DNA of 64,000 nt, taken from the NCBI RefSeq assembly GCF_015594725.1, contig NZ_JADNRC010000002.1:124001-188000 (forward strand). The letters run 5' to 3'. Under the pieces are notes generated by a model. It made no database searches. It worked only from the letters and a program-made list of their open reading frames with translations, and was not told the origin of the DNA. This DNA comes from Flavobacterium sp. ALJ2. Its GTDB lineage: Bacteria > Bacteroidota > Bacteroidia > Flavobacteriales > Flavobacteriaceae. Shown here in pieces: positions 1 through 7,712 of this stretch. The position numbers were made by a program, and so were the translations under genes. Within the stretch, counting starts at the first letter, position 1; each line of letters begins with the position of its first letter.

Positions 1-1218
1 TCGGTAACACCTATGTATTGCCTGGATAAAATTGTTGAATTTGTAATCAATGCCAACAAAAACCATATTATGACAAGCATGTTGAAAGTTGCATCCGCTG
101 CCAGCTATTTCTGGTTTAGTACTTAATATTTGAAACTGTGAATGTTTAAAATCGATCAATATTTTTTCTTTCTCTACATTTGATTGAGAGCCGTAAACAG
201 ATTTTAAATTGAACTCTTTAAACTTCTTTTCTAATAAATCCCTTTCAGCTTCTCGATGGTGCCACAGAATCCAGTTTGCATTTGGGTTTTCGTTTACTAA
301 GTCAAAAGTTTTTTGGATCCTGATATCTATACTATCCCTTTTTTCTCGTGAGGTATCAACAAGGCTTTTCGTTGTGTCTTTAAATAAAACAATCTTACCT
401 TCTTTATTTGTAATGGTACCTTCAGGCAAATTTTCAATTTCTACTTCATGAAAATTTAGTTTTGGAAGATTATAACCAGTATCATCGTATCCGAGATCTG
501 AAGGCTTGTTTATAAAAACAGCCCAAGATGAAACCCATTTCCAGAACTCCTCTTTTTTATTTTCATAAAGTGTAAGATGGCCTGCCTTTGTAGAATCTCT
601 CTGAAAGAATCTTGTCAATGCATGACCTCGATCAATAACACCTAGATAATCCGCATAATTTAATATTTCAATAAAATCGTTTGGTGTTGGTGTAGCAGTT
701 GCGACAAATCGGTAGTTTATTTTTCTGAAGTGCTTTAAAACATAATTTGTAGTTTCCGTTTTAAGATTTCTTAAAATACTTGCTTCATCAAAGGAAACTC
801 CTCCGAAATAATCTGGAAGAATATCTCCTTTTCTAACTCTTTCATAGTTTGTTACGTAAATAGCCAGTTCCAAATTATTTACTTGATCAGTATCAGTTAT
901 GTATTTTATTTCAAAGCCAGTATTTAAAAGTATGTTATCATCACGGAACTCTCCTATCACGCCCAACGGCATACAGATTAAAAAAGGTTTCCCTGTAAAT
1001 TCAATGATTAATTTGGCGATTTCTAATTGCATTAAAGTTTTACCTAATCCAAAACTGGCAAAAATTGCACGACGACCGCCAGCAATAGCCCACTGAATAA
1101 TATCTTTTTGGTGAGGTAAGGCAATTGGATTTATTTTATTTTTATCAATTGTGATTCCGAAACTATCAGCTACAACAATCTTATCTTCTAAAAATTCCTT
1201 ATATGGTTTTTGATTCAT
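1..1218 (-). CDS. Phage SF2/SNF2-like helicase, N-terminal 406 residues (cut by window edge)
   Basis: The reading frame is open from the ATG at 1218 to the first base of the window, so the C-terminal part is missing. Reading the minus strand gives a superfamily 2 helicase: Walker A in FASFGLGKT (about residue 60), a DEAD-like box read as FDEAS, motif III as ATATPTP, and a motif VI-like QAIHRCYR at the edge. This is the layout of phage and mobile-element helicases that are often fused to an N4/N6 DNA methylase further downstream; that fusion is an inference because the rest is outside the window. It is the last visible gene of the leftward prophage early operon, 11 bp after the DUF3560 gene. 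Likely role: remodelling or replicating phage DNA. The helicase identity is fairly sure, the fusion is not. Confidence 0.8.
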   Translation of the reverse strand, partial: MNQKPYKEFLEDKIVVADSFGITIDKNKINPIALPHQKDIIQWAIAGGRRAIFASFGLGKTLMQLEIAKLIIEFTGKPFLICMPLGVIGEFRDDNILLNTGFEIKYITDTDQVNNLELAIYVTNYERVRKGDILPDYFGGVSFDEASILRNLKTETTNYVLKHFRKINYRFVATATPTPNDFIEILNYADYLGVIDRGHALTRFFQRDSTKAGHLTLYENKKEEFWKWVSSWAVFINKPSDLGYDDTGYNLPKLNFHEVEIENLPEGTITNKEGKIVLFKDTTKSLVDTSREKRDSIDIRIQKTFDLVNENPNANWILWHHREAERDLLEKKFKEFNLKSVYGSQSNVEKEKILIDFKHSQFQILSTKPEIAGSGCNFQHACHNMVFVGIDYKFNNFIQAIHRCYR

Positions 1219-1229
1219 GATCTTTAATT

Positions 1230-1877
1230 TTATTCTTCCCAAAGCTTTTTTGCTATGGCTAAATTCTTTTCGGATTCATTAACTGCTTTCTTAGCGTAGG
1301 TCAATGAAAATGAGTGTGTCCTTTCGTATTTTCCCGACTTTAAACCTTCATGTCTTTCCTTTGCTGTCTCAACTTTATATTCATAAAATTCAATACTTTC
1401 TGGCATTGATAAATTAATATCCTTTGCCTTTCTTTCCCAATAATCAGCTTTGCTTTCGTGCTGTTCAGCTATTTTAGAATGTTCAACAGATTTACTCATT
1501 CTGTCGTGATTTCTTTGTATTAGAGCACGATGTCTTTTTTCACTATGATGTCCAATCTTTATTGGTTCAGCGAGAACTAAAAAATCTTTTCCCTCATGAG
1601 AAGCTTCCCAATATTTATTTGATTTTGATTCTGCACTTGATGACCATTTTTGATAGCGTTCAGCTTTATTTTTACAATATTCTTGATAGTTAAAGCCGTC
1701 AGCACGTACAACAGAATAAAAGAAATTACCTTCTTTGTCTCTTTCTACAAGATTGAACACAATGCATTCGTGTTCTTTTCCGTATTTAGTCTTGAGTATA
1801 ATCGTTTCCCCTTTTTCGTGCATTTCGGGACATTTTGCAACAAAAACGTTTGCAGTATATTTTGCGTAAGTATTCAT
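1230..1877 (-). CDS. DUF3560 domain protein (phage/plasmid accessory)
   Basis: A 215-residue protein rich in Lys, Glu and His. The central segment (about residues 60-165) has the features I associate with DUF3560: a pattern of Glu/Ala/Lys-rich helices, the IGHHSEKRHR core, then a helix with KADYWERKA. DUF3560 proteins are found on plasmids and phages of many bacteria and their biochemical role is unknown. The gene is 11 bp upstream of the helicase and is separated from the RuvC-like gene by a terminator hairpin, so it probably begins a separate two-gene transcript. A role in protecting or modifying incoming DNA is possible given the neighbouring helicase, but the sequence does not show this. 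Confidence 0.75.
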   Translation of the reverse strand: MNTYAKYTANVFVAKCPEMHEKGETIILKTKYGKEHECIVFNLVERDKEGNFFYSVVRADGFNYQEYCKNKAERYQKWSSSAESKSNKYWEASHEGKDFLVLAEPIKIGHHSEKRHRALIQRNHDRMSKSVEHSKIAEQHESKADYWERKAKDINLSMPESIEFYEYKVETAKERHEGLKSGKYERTHSFSLTYAKKAVNESEKNLAIAKKLWEE

Positions 1878-1929
1878 AAATGTTTTTTTTTATTAGAGCA
1901 ATATTGGGTTGACATTGTTAGATGTGCAA

Positions 1930-1956
1930 TAAAAAAGCCCTCAATATTGAGAGCTT
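1930..1956 (-). terminator. Rho-independent terminator after the RuvC-like gene
   Basis: On the minus strand this is an 8-bp stem (AGCTCTCA pairing with TGAGGGCT, one G-U pair) with an ATAT loop, followed by six U. It lies 31 bp after the stop of the resolvase-like gene and ends the long leftward early operon before the DUF3560-helicase pair. Confidence 0.7.
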
Positions 1957-1986
1957 TATAAAATGATTGTAATTGAACAAAATCAC

Positions 1987-2424
1987 TTATCTTCCATAGA
2001 TTAACATGAAAGCATCTCTTTGTTCTTGATTAGTTCTACCATCATAGCCAGTTATTTTTTTAAAGTAGTCATTCGTTATTTTACTTCGGGTGGGCTTAAC
2101 TTTATAATGTGTGATCTTTAAGTAAACACACATTTCAACAATCTTTTTAGCTGTTTCAAAATTGGCTCCTGTATATTCACCAATTTTAGAATTAAAAGCT
2201 GCAGACTTATCAGCTTTTTTGTGCCAGTTTGATTTGTTTAAGAATCCACATTCCACATAAACTTCTATGTTAGGATATTTTTCTTTCATGATTTTGAAAT
2301 AATCGAAAAGTTGAAAGAAAGTAAGATTGTCAAGCTGTAATTGATTTTTATTTAAAAAAGCCACACCAGATTTATCAACATCTGGATCAATACCAATGAA
2401 ATACTTTTCTTTTGGATCAATCAT
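1987..2424 (-). CDS. RuvC-like Holliday junction resolvase (phage type)
   Basis: A 145-residue RNase H-fold protein. The N-terminus has GIDPDVDKSG with the first catalytic Asp (D13), matching the GIDPG strand of RuvC. A second acidic position lies in VYVECG (about residue 57), and the C-terminal helix has EQRDAF with the last Asp (about residue 138), as expected for a RuvC-type three-metal-ligand site. The length is close to that of bacterial RuvC (about 160-180), slightly short. It would cut branched DNA made during phage replication and recombination. The start overlaps the preceding gene's stop by 4 bp, so the two are probably translationally coupled. Confidence 0.7.
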   Translation of the reverse strand: MIDPKEKYFIGIDPDVDKSGVAFLNKNQLQLDNLTFFQLFDYFKIMKEKYPNIEVYVECGFLNKSNWHKKADKSAAFNSKIGEYTGANFETAKKIVEMCVYLKITHYKVKPTRSKITNDYFKKITGYDGRTNQEQRDAFMLIYGR

Positions 2425-2645
2425 GATTTTAAAGTGTTAGATTTTGGAATTGCTCCTGGAATAACATTCGAACTAATTTTTTTTAGTGCCAGATTGATAG
2501 CTGTATCAATTTTAATAAAAGGCTTTAAGGTCATTCCAACATCACTTAAAGGAATTGGTTCTTGAGTTCCTAAATATTCAACTCCTAACTCCGTAATTTG
2601 GCGTTTAATGTCTATTAATTTATTTTTTATGTTAGAGTTTTGCAT
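2421..2645 (-). CDS. Small phage protein of unknown function
   Basis: A 74-residue protein that I do not recognise. It opens with a charged, helical stretch (NKLIDIKRQITELG) and ends in a basic Pro/Ser/Asn-rich tail; it has no Cys, signal peptide or membrane segment. It sits between the DnaC-like ATPase (17 bp upstream) and the RuvC-like gene (4 bp overlap), so it belongs to the phage replication/recombination operon. The packing in the operon is the main reason to call it a gene. Confidence 0.6.
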   Translation of the reverse strand: MQNSNIKNKLIDIKRQITELGVEYLGTQEPIPLSDVGMTLKPFIKIDTAINLALKKISSNVIPGAIPKSNTLKS

Positions 2646-2662
2646 TTGTTTTTTTGTTTAAA

Positions 2663-3748
2663 TTATTTTCTAAACGATTTACCTTTGAATTCGATAACAT
2701 TGAACATTTCAAACAAGCGATCATATATGTGAGCGCCGTATCTCAATCCAGATTCTTGCATTGCCAAATCAATATTATTTGGATAATCATCGTGAAAATT
2801 CATCGTTCCAAATGTTTTTAAAACATTTACTTTTTCTTCAGAATAATTCTTTTGATTGTTATATCTTTTTTCTAAAATTGACTTTACAACATTTGTTATT
2901 CCAAAGTTGGAAGCATCTTTTTCTCTCTTCAGATCATCAAGAAATAAATTTCCTTTACAATACTTTGAAAAAAACATTTCTTTTTCTTGACCAGATTTTA
3001 TAAATTCATATTCGGTAACTAAAGATTCTGTCGTTCTGAATTTGAAGCGAAGTCTATTCCAATCACCAGATGTGTCCCAATTATCTGATATGGCTTTTTT
3101 AAAGTAGTAATCAATCATAAATTGAATTGCATTCATTACAGACGTCTTACCGTTTCCAACATTTCCAATTATCAGTAATCCTTTGTTGAAAGAAGGTACT
3201 AATACCTTATTCCCAACTGTTTTAATCGAATTTTCACAATCAAAAAAGGTTTTATCAAAAGCGAAATACTTAATTATGGGTTCTAAATTTTTAATCGATT
3301 CTTCAGTCAAAATAAAATCACATCTGTTTATAAACTTATATGCAGTCAGAAAGTTTTTATAAATGTTTTTTTTGTCTGGAATTAAACCTTCCACAAATTG
3401 TAAAGATTTTTCATGATTTGAATAAACGTTTTCCCAGTATTCTTTTCTATCCTGCAGTCCTTCAAATTTGTTTTGTAAATTTCTATTTTCAAAAGTTTCA
3501 ATTTGATTTAATTCTACTTCTGAAAGATTTCTTTGTGGTTTATTTGGATTAATAACATTGAAATTATTGAAATCACTTTGTTTTTGTATTAATGAATTAT
3601 ATTTTCTGATTCCTATATTTTCTGAAACATCTTGAAGCAGTTTTGGACCAGTGTAAAAATCTATATCTGCTTGAGATAGATTAGGAAATTTAGATTTTAA
3701 TTCATCCGGTGAAAGTTTTAGATATTCTTGTTGACTAATTTTTTTCAT
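2663..3748 (-). CDS. DnaC-like AAA+ ATPase (putative helicase loader)
   Basis: The frame is open further upstream, but the likely start is the ATG at 3748 (MKKISQQEY), six bases after the previous stop; the longer form would overlap that gene by about 70 bp. The 361-residue product has a Walker A in GNVGNGKT (about residue 192) and a Walker B in NLFLDDL (about residue 270), followed by a conserved-looking Tyr/Asn-rich sensor region near NYSEEK. This is the DnaC/IstB class of AAA+ ATPase. It lies directly downstream of the initiator-like gene, the usual arrangement of phage initiator plus loader pairs (compare lambda O and P), so loading the host replicative helicase on the phage origin is the likely job. 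Exact partner unknown. Confidence 0.7.
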   Translation of the reverse strand: MKKISQQEYLKLSPDELKSKFPNLSQADIDFYTGPKLLQDVSENIGIRKYNSLIQKQSDFNNFNVINPNKPQRNLSEVELNQIETFENRNLQNKFEGLQDRKEYWENVYSNHEKSLQFVEGLIPDKKNIYKNFLTAYKFINRCDFILTEESIKNLEPIIKYFAFDKTFFDCENSIKTVGNKVLVPSFNKGLLIIGNVGNGKTSVMNAIQFMIDYYFKKAISDNWDTSGDWNRLRFKFRTTESLVTEYEFIKSGQEKEMFFSKYCKGNLFLDDLKREKDASNFGITNVVKSILEKRYNNQKNYSEEKVNVLKTFGTMNFHDDYPNNIDLAMQESGLRYGAHIYDRLFEMFNVIEFKGKSFRK

Positions 3749-3753
3749 AACTT

Positions 3754-4458
3754 TTAATTTGTGTGAATTAAACCTCCAGATCCATTTGATTTTTTTGATT
3801 TTAAAACTTCTCCTGTAAGCCATCTTGAGAAATGCCCAGCGTAATCTTGCTTATTAATTTTATCATCACATTCAACAACTAATTTTTCATTAAATTTTAA
3901 AATCCAATCAGAAATGTTTTCAACTGGTATTTTATTTTTCATTGAAATTGCTTCTAACCAAATTTGATCTTGCAAAATTTCATTTCCAAAAATTTCATTT
4001 TTAGTAAATTGTTTTAAAGGTTTTAAAGGTATATTGGTATCTTGTTTTATTATACTCCCTGTGCGTTGTAATATGCTTTGATCTGTGCTTTCAGCTTGCT
4101 TTATCGAGTGCTTTACGAATGCTTTATCGAGTGCTTTATCGAGTGCTTTGCTATTTTCTTTCAAAGCAATTATATTAGCAGAGTATTGATTTTTACTGTA
4201 TTCAATAACTTCGAAAAAACCAAAATCAACTAATTCATCAAATGATTTTTTATAAACGGAGTAACTTTTTATCCCAACAGCATCTAACACCATTGAAGTA
4301 GGAAAACCAAATTTCTCTTTCCAGCCTAATCGATTGCAATGTTCAACTGCGAAAGCATAAATAGCGCAATGATTAGGTTTAATTATTTCTGGATTTTTAA
4401 ACGCATAATCCCAAAAATCACGCATTAGCTTAAAGTAATCTAGTTTTTCTTCAGCCAT
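3754..4458 (-). CDS. Phage replication initiator-like protein with internal repeats
   Basis: A 234-residue protein. The first about 85 residues look like a winged-helix DNA-binding domain (an all-helical start, then GFPTSMVLDAVGIKSYSVYKKSFDELVDFGFFEVIEY, described here as the stretch from about residue 51 to 87, with the usual helix-turn-helix spacing). The middle holds a Lys/Ala/Leu/Asp repeat (KALDKALDKAF) encoded by iteron-like DNA. The C-terminus (residues about 150-220) resembles the DnaD/DnaT-like tail seen in phage initiators. It is followed at once by a DnaC-like ATPase. By family habit such proteins bind an origin inside their own gene; that is an inference here. No enzymatic motif is visible. 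Confidence 0.65.
   Translation of the reverse strand: MAEEKLDYFKLMRDFWDYAFKNPEIIKPNHCAIYAFAVEHCNRLGWKEKFGFPTSMVLDAVGIKSYSVYKKSFDELVDFGFFEVIEYSKNQYSANIIALKENSKALDKALDKAFVKHSIKQAESTDQSILQRTGSIIKQDTNIPLKPLKQFTKNEIFGNEILQDQIWLEAISMKNKIPVENISDWILKFNEKLVVECDDKINKQDYAGHFSRWLTGEVLKSKKSNGSGGLIHTN
4097..4150. repeat. Iteron-like 11/12-bp tandem repeats inside the initiator gene (candidate phage origin)
   Basis: On the plus strand the unit TGCTTTATCGAG occurs at 4097, 4120 and 4132, with a variant TGCTTTACGAA (11 bp) at 4109 and a partial TGCTTTG at 4144. Because the second unit is 11 bp, the same DNA word is read in two different frames by the protein (KALD versus KHSIK). Conservation of the DNA word across a frame change points to selection on DNA, as for origin iterons in the lambda O gene. 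Function as an origin is inferred. Confidence 0.6.
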
Positions 4459-4464
4459 GTTTTT

Positions 4465-5625
4465 CTATTTTTTAAAAGGTACATTGGTTAGTTGTCTTCC
4501 ATTGTTCCAAATAGCAAATCTGCCTTCAGAATCAACTTTAATTTGCATTGTTTCAATCTTACCAAAGAAGTTTACATTACCTCCCATATCTACAAACCAA
4601 CCTACCTTTTTTGTACCATCTGGATAGGTAAATATTCGCATCACCCTACCCACTATTTGATAATATAATGAAAGAGACATTGTAGAACGAGCCATAAGGA
4701 CAGCTTCAAGTTCTGGATAATCAAATCCGGTTGTTAGTACTCCGACGTTAATAAGACACTTAATAACACCTTTCTTGAATTGAATTAGAATTCGTTCTCT
4801 TTCTTCTTTTTTTGTTTCGCCAGTTAAAATTGCAGATCCAGGAATACGTTTTTGAACAGCGATAGCTTCTTCAATTAAAGAACAAAAAATCAAAATGTTT
4901 TTTCTTTTACTCAGAATTGTTAGAGCTGTTTTTACAATTCTGGAAGGCATATCAATTGACTTATAATATCTTCTTAATGAGTTTTGAGTAAAGTCCGTTC
5001 CAGAGCTATTTAATTCTAATTTACTACGGTCTACAACATCAAAATTGTAATATTCTAACTTGGCTAAAAAACCTGCATTAAACAAAGTATCATTTTGAAC
5101 ATAATAAAGGACTTTGTCAAAAATTGTCGGAGTACTACGTGTTAAGAATGTAAGTTGTGGACCTGTTGAAGCCTGTTCTAACCGATAAGGAGTTGCTGTT
5201 AATCCTACAACTTTTGTATTTGGAAAAGCTTTAATAAACTCATTGTACATTCCAGCATCAGAATTTACAAGATGACATTCATCAATAAGAATATTTTCCA
5301 ATCCTCTGAATAAATGTTTTTTGTTTATTATGCTGCCAATCGTACAGAAAGTAACTTTGTCGATTCTCTTTTCGCCTGCAGAAGCACTATAAATAGAAGC
5401 TTTACCGTAATTGCTAAACTTTTCATAGTTCTGTTCTAAGATTTCTTTTGAAGGCTGGAGAACTATTGTTTTGCCCTCCAACCGTTCTAATATTTTAGCA
5501 ATTACAACAGACTTTCCAGAACCAGTAGGAAGTATTACCAAAGCATTACCTCTTGAGTTTCCTTTAAAAAAATCAACACTTAAATTAATTGATTCACTTT
5601 GATACGGTCGTAATTGAAAAGCCAT
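4465..5625 (-). CDS. SF2 DEAD/DEAH helicase (UvsW-like)
   Basis: A 386-residue helicase with a full motif set: Q-motif region LRPYQ at the start, Walker A LPTGSGKS (about residue 34), DECH box (about residue 114), motif III GLTATP, and motif VI QIVGRVMR (about residue 325). The compact size and lack of extra domains resemble phage helicases of the UvsW/UvsX-associated or RecG-like kind that remodel recombination intermediates. It starts one base inside the end of the next upstream gene (TAATG) and is 6 bp upstream of the initiator-like gene. It probably unwinds branched DNA or drives recombination-dependent replication. Helicase identity is sure; the precise substrate is not. Confidence 0.85.
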   Translation of the reverse strand: MAFQLRPYQSESINLSVDFFKGNSRGNALVILPTGSGKSVVIAKILERLEGKTIVLQPSKEILEQNYEKFSNYGKASIYSASAGEKRIDKVTFCTIGSIINKKHLFRGLENILIDECHLVNSDAGMYNEFIKAFPNTKVVGLTATPYRLEQASTGPQLTFLTRSTPTIFDKVLYYVQNDTLFNAGFLAKLEYYNFDVVDRSKLELNSSGTDFTQNSLRRYYKSIDMPSRIVKTALTILSKRKNILIFCSLIEEAIAVQKRIPGSAILTGETKKEERERILIQFKKGVIKCLINVGVLTTGFDYPELEAVLMARSTMSLSLYYQIVGRVMRIFTYPDGTKKVGWFVDMGGNVNFFGKIETMQIKVDSEGRFAIWNNGRQLTNVPFKK

Positions 5626-6230
5626 TATTTAACTTTTGCATTTTCAAAAGCAGCATCCTCACCAGCGAAATCCATGTGAACTTGATTAGGGTCATCTTGA
5701 GGAGCTGATTTACCATTTCGGTATTCTTCAACTTCAAAAACAGCTTCGTAAATTCTAACTTTAAACTGATGCAAATAAATGTATGCACTAGAAAATTTAA
5801 TCCTTGGTGAATCAAATTTTATAATTCCTTCTGTAACCTCTTTCCAACCTGATAGCATTACTGATTTATTTTCTTCTACTCCTGAAATTTTAAAACCAGT
5901 TACATAATATTTTTCAGTTTCAACTTCTTTTTCTAATTCTTCTAAAGTTGTAGAATTAGTGTTACCAGTATAAGCATCATCCAAATGAGCGAAGAAAACG
6001 CTTAAATTGTTGAACTTATCTTGTAAATCATCATGAATAATATGCGCTCCTTTATGTCCTAAAGTATCTCCTTTCGTTGGTCCTTTTAGAAGCTCGTATG
6101 AATATGAACATAAAGCATCTGATATAGCTGCTCCTTTAATTTCTACTTCTTTATCTTGAGCATTTATTAATTCGTCTAACTCAATTGCTTTTTCGAATTT
6201 GTCAGCATTTATTGTTATTGTCTTTGACAT
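5625..6230 (-). CDS. Phage protein of unknown function, helicase-coupled
   Basis: A 201-residue protein that I do not recognise. It is mixed alpha/beta by inspection: an acidic helical first 45 residues, a middle with DDAYTGN and ELEKEVETEKYYV, a beta-rich second half (VMLSGWKEV, IKFDSPRIKF) and an Asp/Glu/Ala-rich C-terminal tail after DDPNQVHMDF. No Cys, signal or membrane segment. Its stop overlaps the SF2 helicase start by one base, so the two are probably co-translated and may act together; a single-strand-binding or helicase-accessory role would fit but nothing in the sequence proves it. Confidence 0.65.
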   Translation of the reverse strand: MSKTITINADKFEKAIELDELINAQDKEVEIKGAAISDALCSYSYELLKGPTKGDTLGHKGAHIIHDDLQDKFNNLSVFFAHLDDAYTGNTNSTTLEELEKEVETEKYYVTGFKISGVEENKSVMLSGWKEVTEGIIKFDSPRIKFSSAYIYLHQFKVRIYEAVFEVEEYRNGKSAPQDDPNQVHMDFAGEDAAFENAKVK

Positions 6231-6240
6231 AAATTTAATT

Positions 6241-6528
6241 TTATTGGTTAATTGTTAAAAAATATTCTTTGTATTTCCCTTCCTTATACTCTGAACTAAT
6301 CGGCACATTCCAGATGTCTTTTAAATCTTTAATTCGTCGGCGTAAATCGCCAATTTTATAATCAATCAGTGCTTTGGTCGTAGTAAGTCTTTCCCCTTTT
6401 AAAAGGGCTTCATAAACAATTCTACATTGGTTGGAAAAATTCTCTTTATTTCTTTCAAAATGTTCTTGGTTGCTAACTTTATTCTCAATATGAAGAAGTT
6501 CATCGAAGTTTATTTCTTGCTGTTTCAT
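6241..6528 (-). CDS. Small winged-helix-like phage protein
   Basis: A 95-residue protein. The second half, from about residue 38 (CRIVYEALLKGERLTT, then a helix ending RRRIKDL), has the shape of a winged helix found in many phage proteins: helix, short turn with TTTKAL, recognition-like helix rich in Arg, then a beta wing (ISSEYKEG to KEYFLT). The first 35 residues are acidic and probably flexible. It starts by a 4-bp ATGA overlap with the NinB-like gene. It may be a DNA-binding accessory of replication; regulatory function is possible but unproven. Confidence 0.6.
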   Translation of the reverse strand: MKQQEINFDELLHIENKVSNQEHFERNKENFSNQCRIVYEALLKGERLTTTKALIDYKIGDLRRRIKDLKDIWNVPISSEYKEGKYKEYFLTINQ

Positions 6529-6965
6529 AAATATTGCTCGTTATTTTTTAGCTGAATTTCTATTTCTCTAATTATAGCCAAGTCTTTAGGTTCTGGAAGA
6601 TATATGCCAGCTTCTTTACTTGAGTAGTCTCTAAATCGATCAATTGCTAATGTCAATTCATCTTTAGTCAGGTTCGCTAAACTTTTGTATTCAATTCTAA
6701 CTTCTCCAGTTATACGATTAACAAATTCATATTGAAAAATGGAAGGATTTACAAGCTTCTTAAAATATTCAAGCTTTATATATTCCAATTGCTCTCCATA
6801 TTCTAAAGCGAACCACGACATAATCAGATGTGCGTATTTTAATTGAGGATATGTCTTTGGAACTTTTTTAGCTGACAGTTCAAATACTTTATTATGCTTT
6901 ACAAAATATTTGAACTTTTCAACAGCTCTTTGAACATCGATAGGTTTTTCTGGATTGTAAAGCAT
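6525..6965 (-). CDS. NinB-like recombination protein
   Basis: A 146-residue protein. The pattern of a Gln/Leu/Tyr-containing helix (PQLKYAHLIMSWFALEYG), then EYFKKLVNP, a short hairpin with TGEVRIEYKS, a NLTKDEL helix and the ending SSKEAGIYLPEP matches the layout of NinB/Orf-like proteins of temperate phages, which mediate recombination with single-strand-binding protein and RecA. The match is judged from the order of features, not from a search. Its place between an MBL-fold nuclease candidate and replication genes agrees. It begins 4 bp after the MBL-fold gene and overlaps the next gene by 4 bp. Confidence 0.5.
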   Translation of the reverse strand: MLYNPEKPIDVQRAVEKFKYFVKHNKVFELSAKKVPKTYPQLKYAHLIMSWFALEYGEQLEYIKLEYFKKLVNPSIFQYEFVNRITGEVRIEYKSLANLTKDELTLAIDRFRDYSSKEAGIYLPEPKDLAIIREIEIQLKNNEQYL

Positions 6966-6969
6966 AAGT

Positions 6970-7710
6970 TTAAAAAGGTGTTAAATTAAAATCAATTGTC
7001 AACCCCTTATCAGCGACTGTCACATTTTTACCAGTTAGGTTTGATACTTCCTGTTGAAACTGTTTCGCATTTGAATTACTATCTGATAAGTGAATTAGAA
7101 CTATATTATTGACTTTTGAAAGGTCATTGGCAGCCAACATATCTTTGCAGTTTTCCAAAGAAAAGTGAGATTTAAGAATCCTGTTTCTTAGAAATTCTTT
7201 TCCACTATCAGAACCAAACTTTCTATCAATAATTTCTTTTGAAAAATTAGCTTCGATAATGATATTGTTCAATCCCTTAAAGGTGTACTCACAATAATTT
7301 GTATCAGTAAGAAAGAGTACCTTCCCGCATTCTAGATGCTCAATTAAAAATCCTAAAGGTTCGGCAGCATCATGTTTTACATCAAATGCCATCACTTTAA
7401 AATTTCCGATTTTTACAATTTGTTTTGAAGCAATTGTCATTGCTCGATGATAGTTATCTGGATTAATTGCTTTTATTGTTTTTGCACCGGTGTAGGTATT
7501 TATTCCGAGCTGCATAACATCATCAAATGACTTACAGTGATCTTGATGTTCATGTGTAACAAGACATCCAACAACTTTACTAAAGTCAAAATTGAGTGCT
7601 TTTTTTATGTCCATGATATTGACACCACATTCTATAAGCAACGCTTCATTCTCGTTTTCGAGAATATAAGCATTGCCAATACTACCAGTTGAAATGACTT
7701 TTAATTTCAT
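6970..7710 (-). CDS. YycJ/WalJ-like MBL-fold nuclease candidate
   Basis: A 246-residue metallo-beta-lactamase-fold protein. It has the N-terminal GSIGNAYIL strand, the metal motif THEHQDH at residues 52-58, a downstream HDAAEPLGF that supplies another ligand, and FLTDTNY and IIEANFS before the last strand with HLSDSNSN. This order is that of the YycJ/WalJ group, a subset of which is reported to act as 5' exonucleases in DNA repair. The gene is 2 bp from recT. Since no RecE, YqaJ or lambda-type exonuclease is visible beside recT, this protein is a candidate to make the single-stranded DNA that RecT anneals (inference). Confidence 0.75.
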   Translation of the reverse strand: MKLKVISTGSIGNAYILENENEALLIECGVNIMDIKKALNFDFSKVVGCLVTHEHQDHCKSFDDVMQLGINTYTGAKTIKAINPDNYHRAMTIASKQIVKIGNFKVMAFDVKHDAAEPLGFLIEHLECGKVLFLTDTNYCEYTFKGLNNIIIEANFSKEIIDRKFGSDSGKEFLRNRILKSHFSLENCKDMLAANDLSKVNNIVLIHLSDSNSNAKQFQQEVSNLTGKNVTVADKGLTIDFNLTPF

Positions 7711-7712
7711 AA

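Noticed and set aside
209..1096. Plus-strand ORFs at 209-451 and 899-1096
   Set aside because: They oppose the phage helicase reading frame, which has clear motifs.
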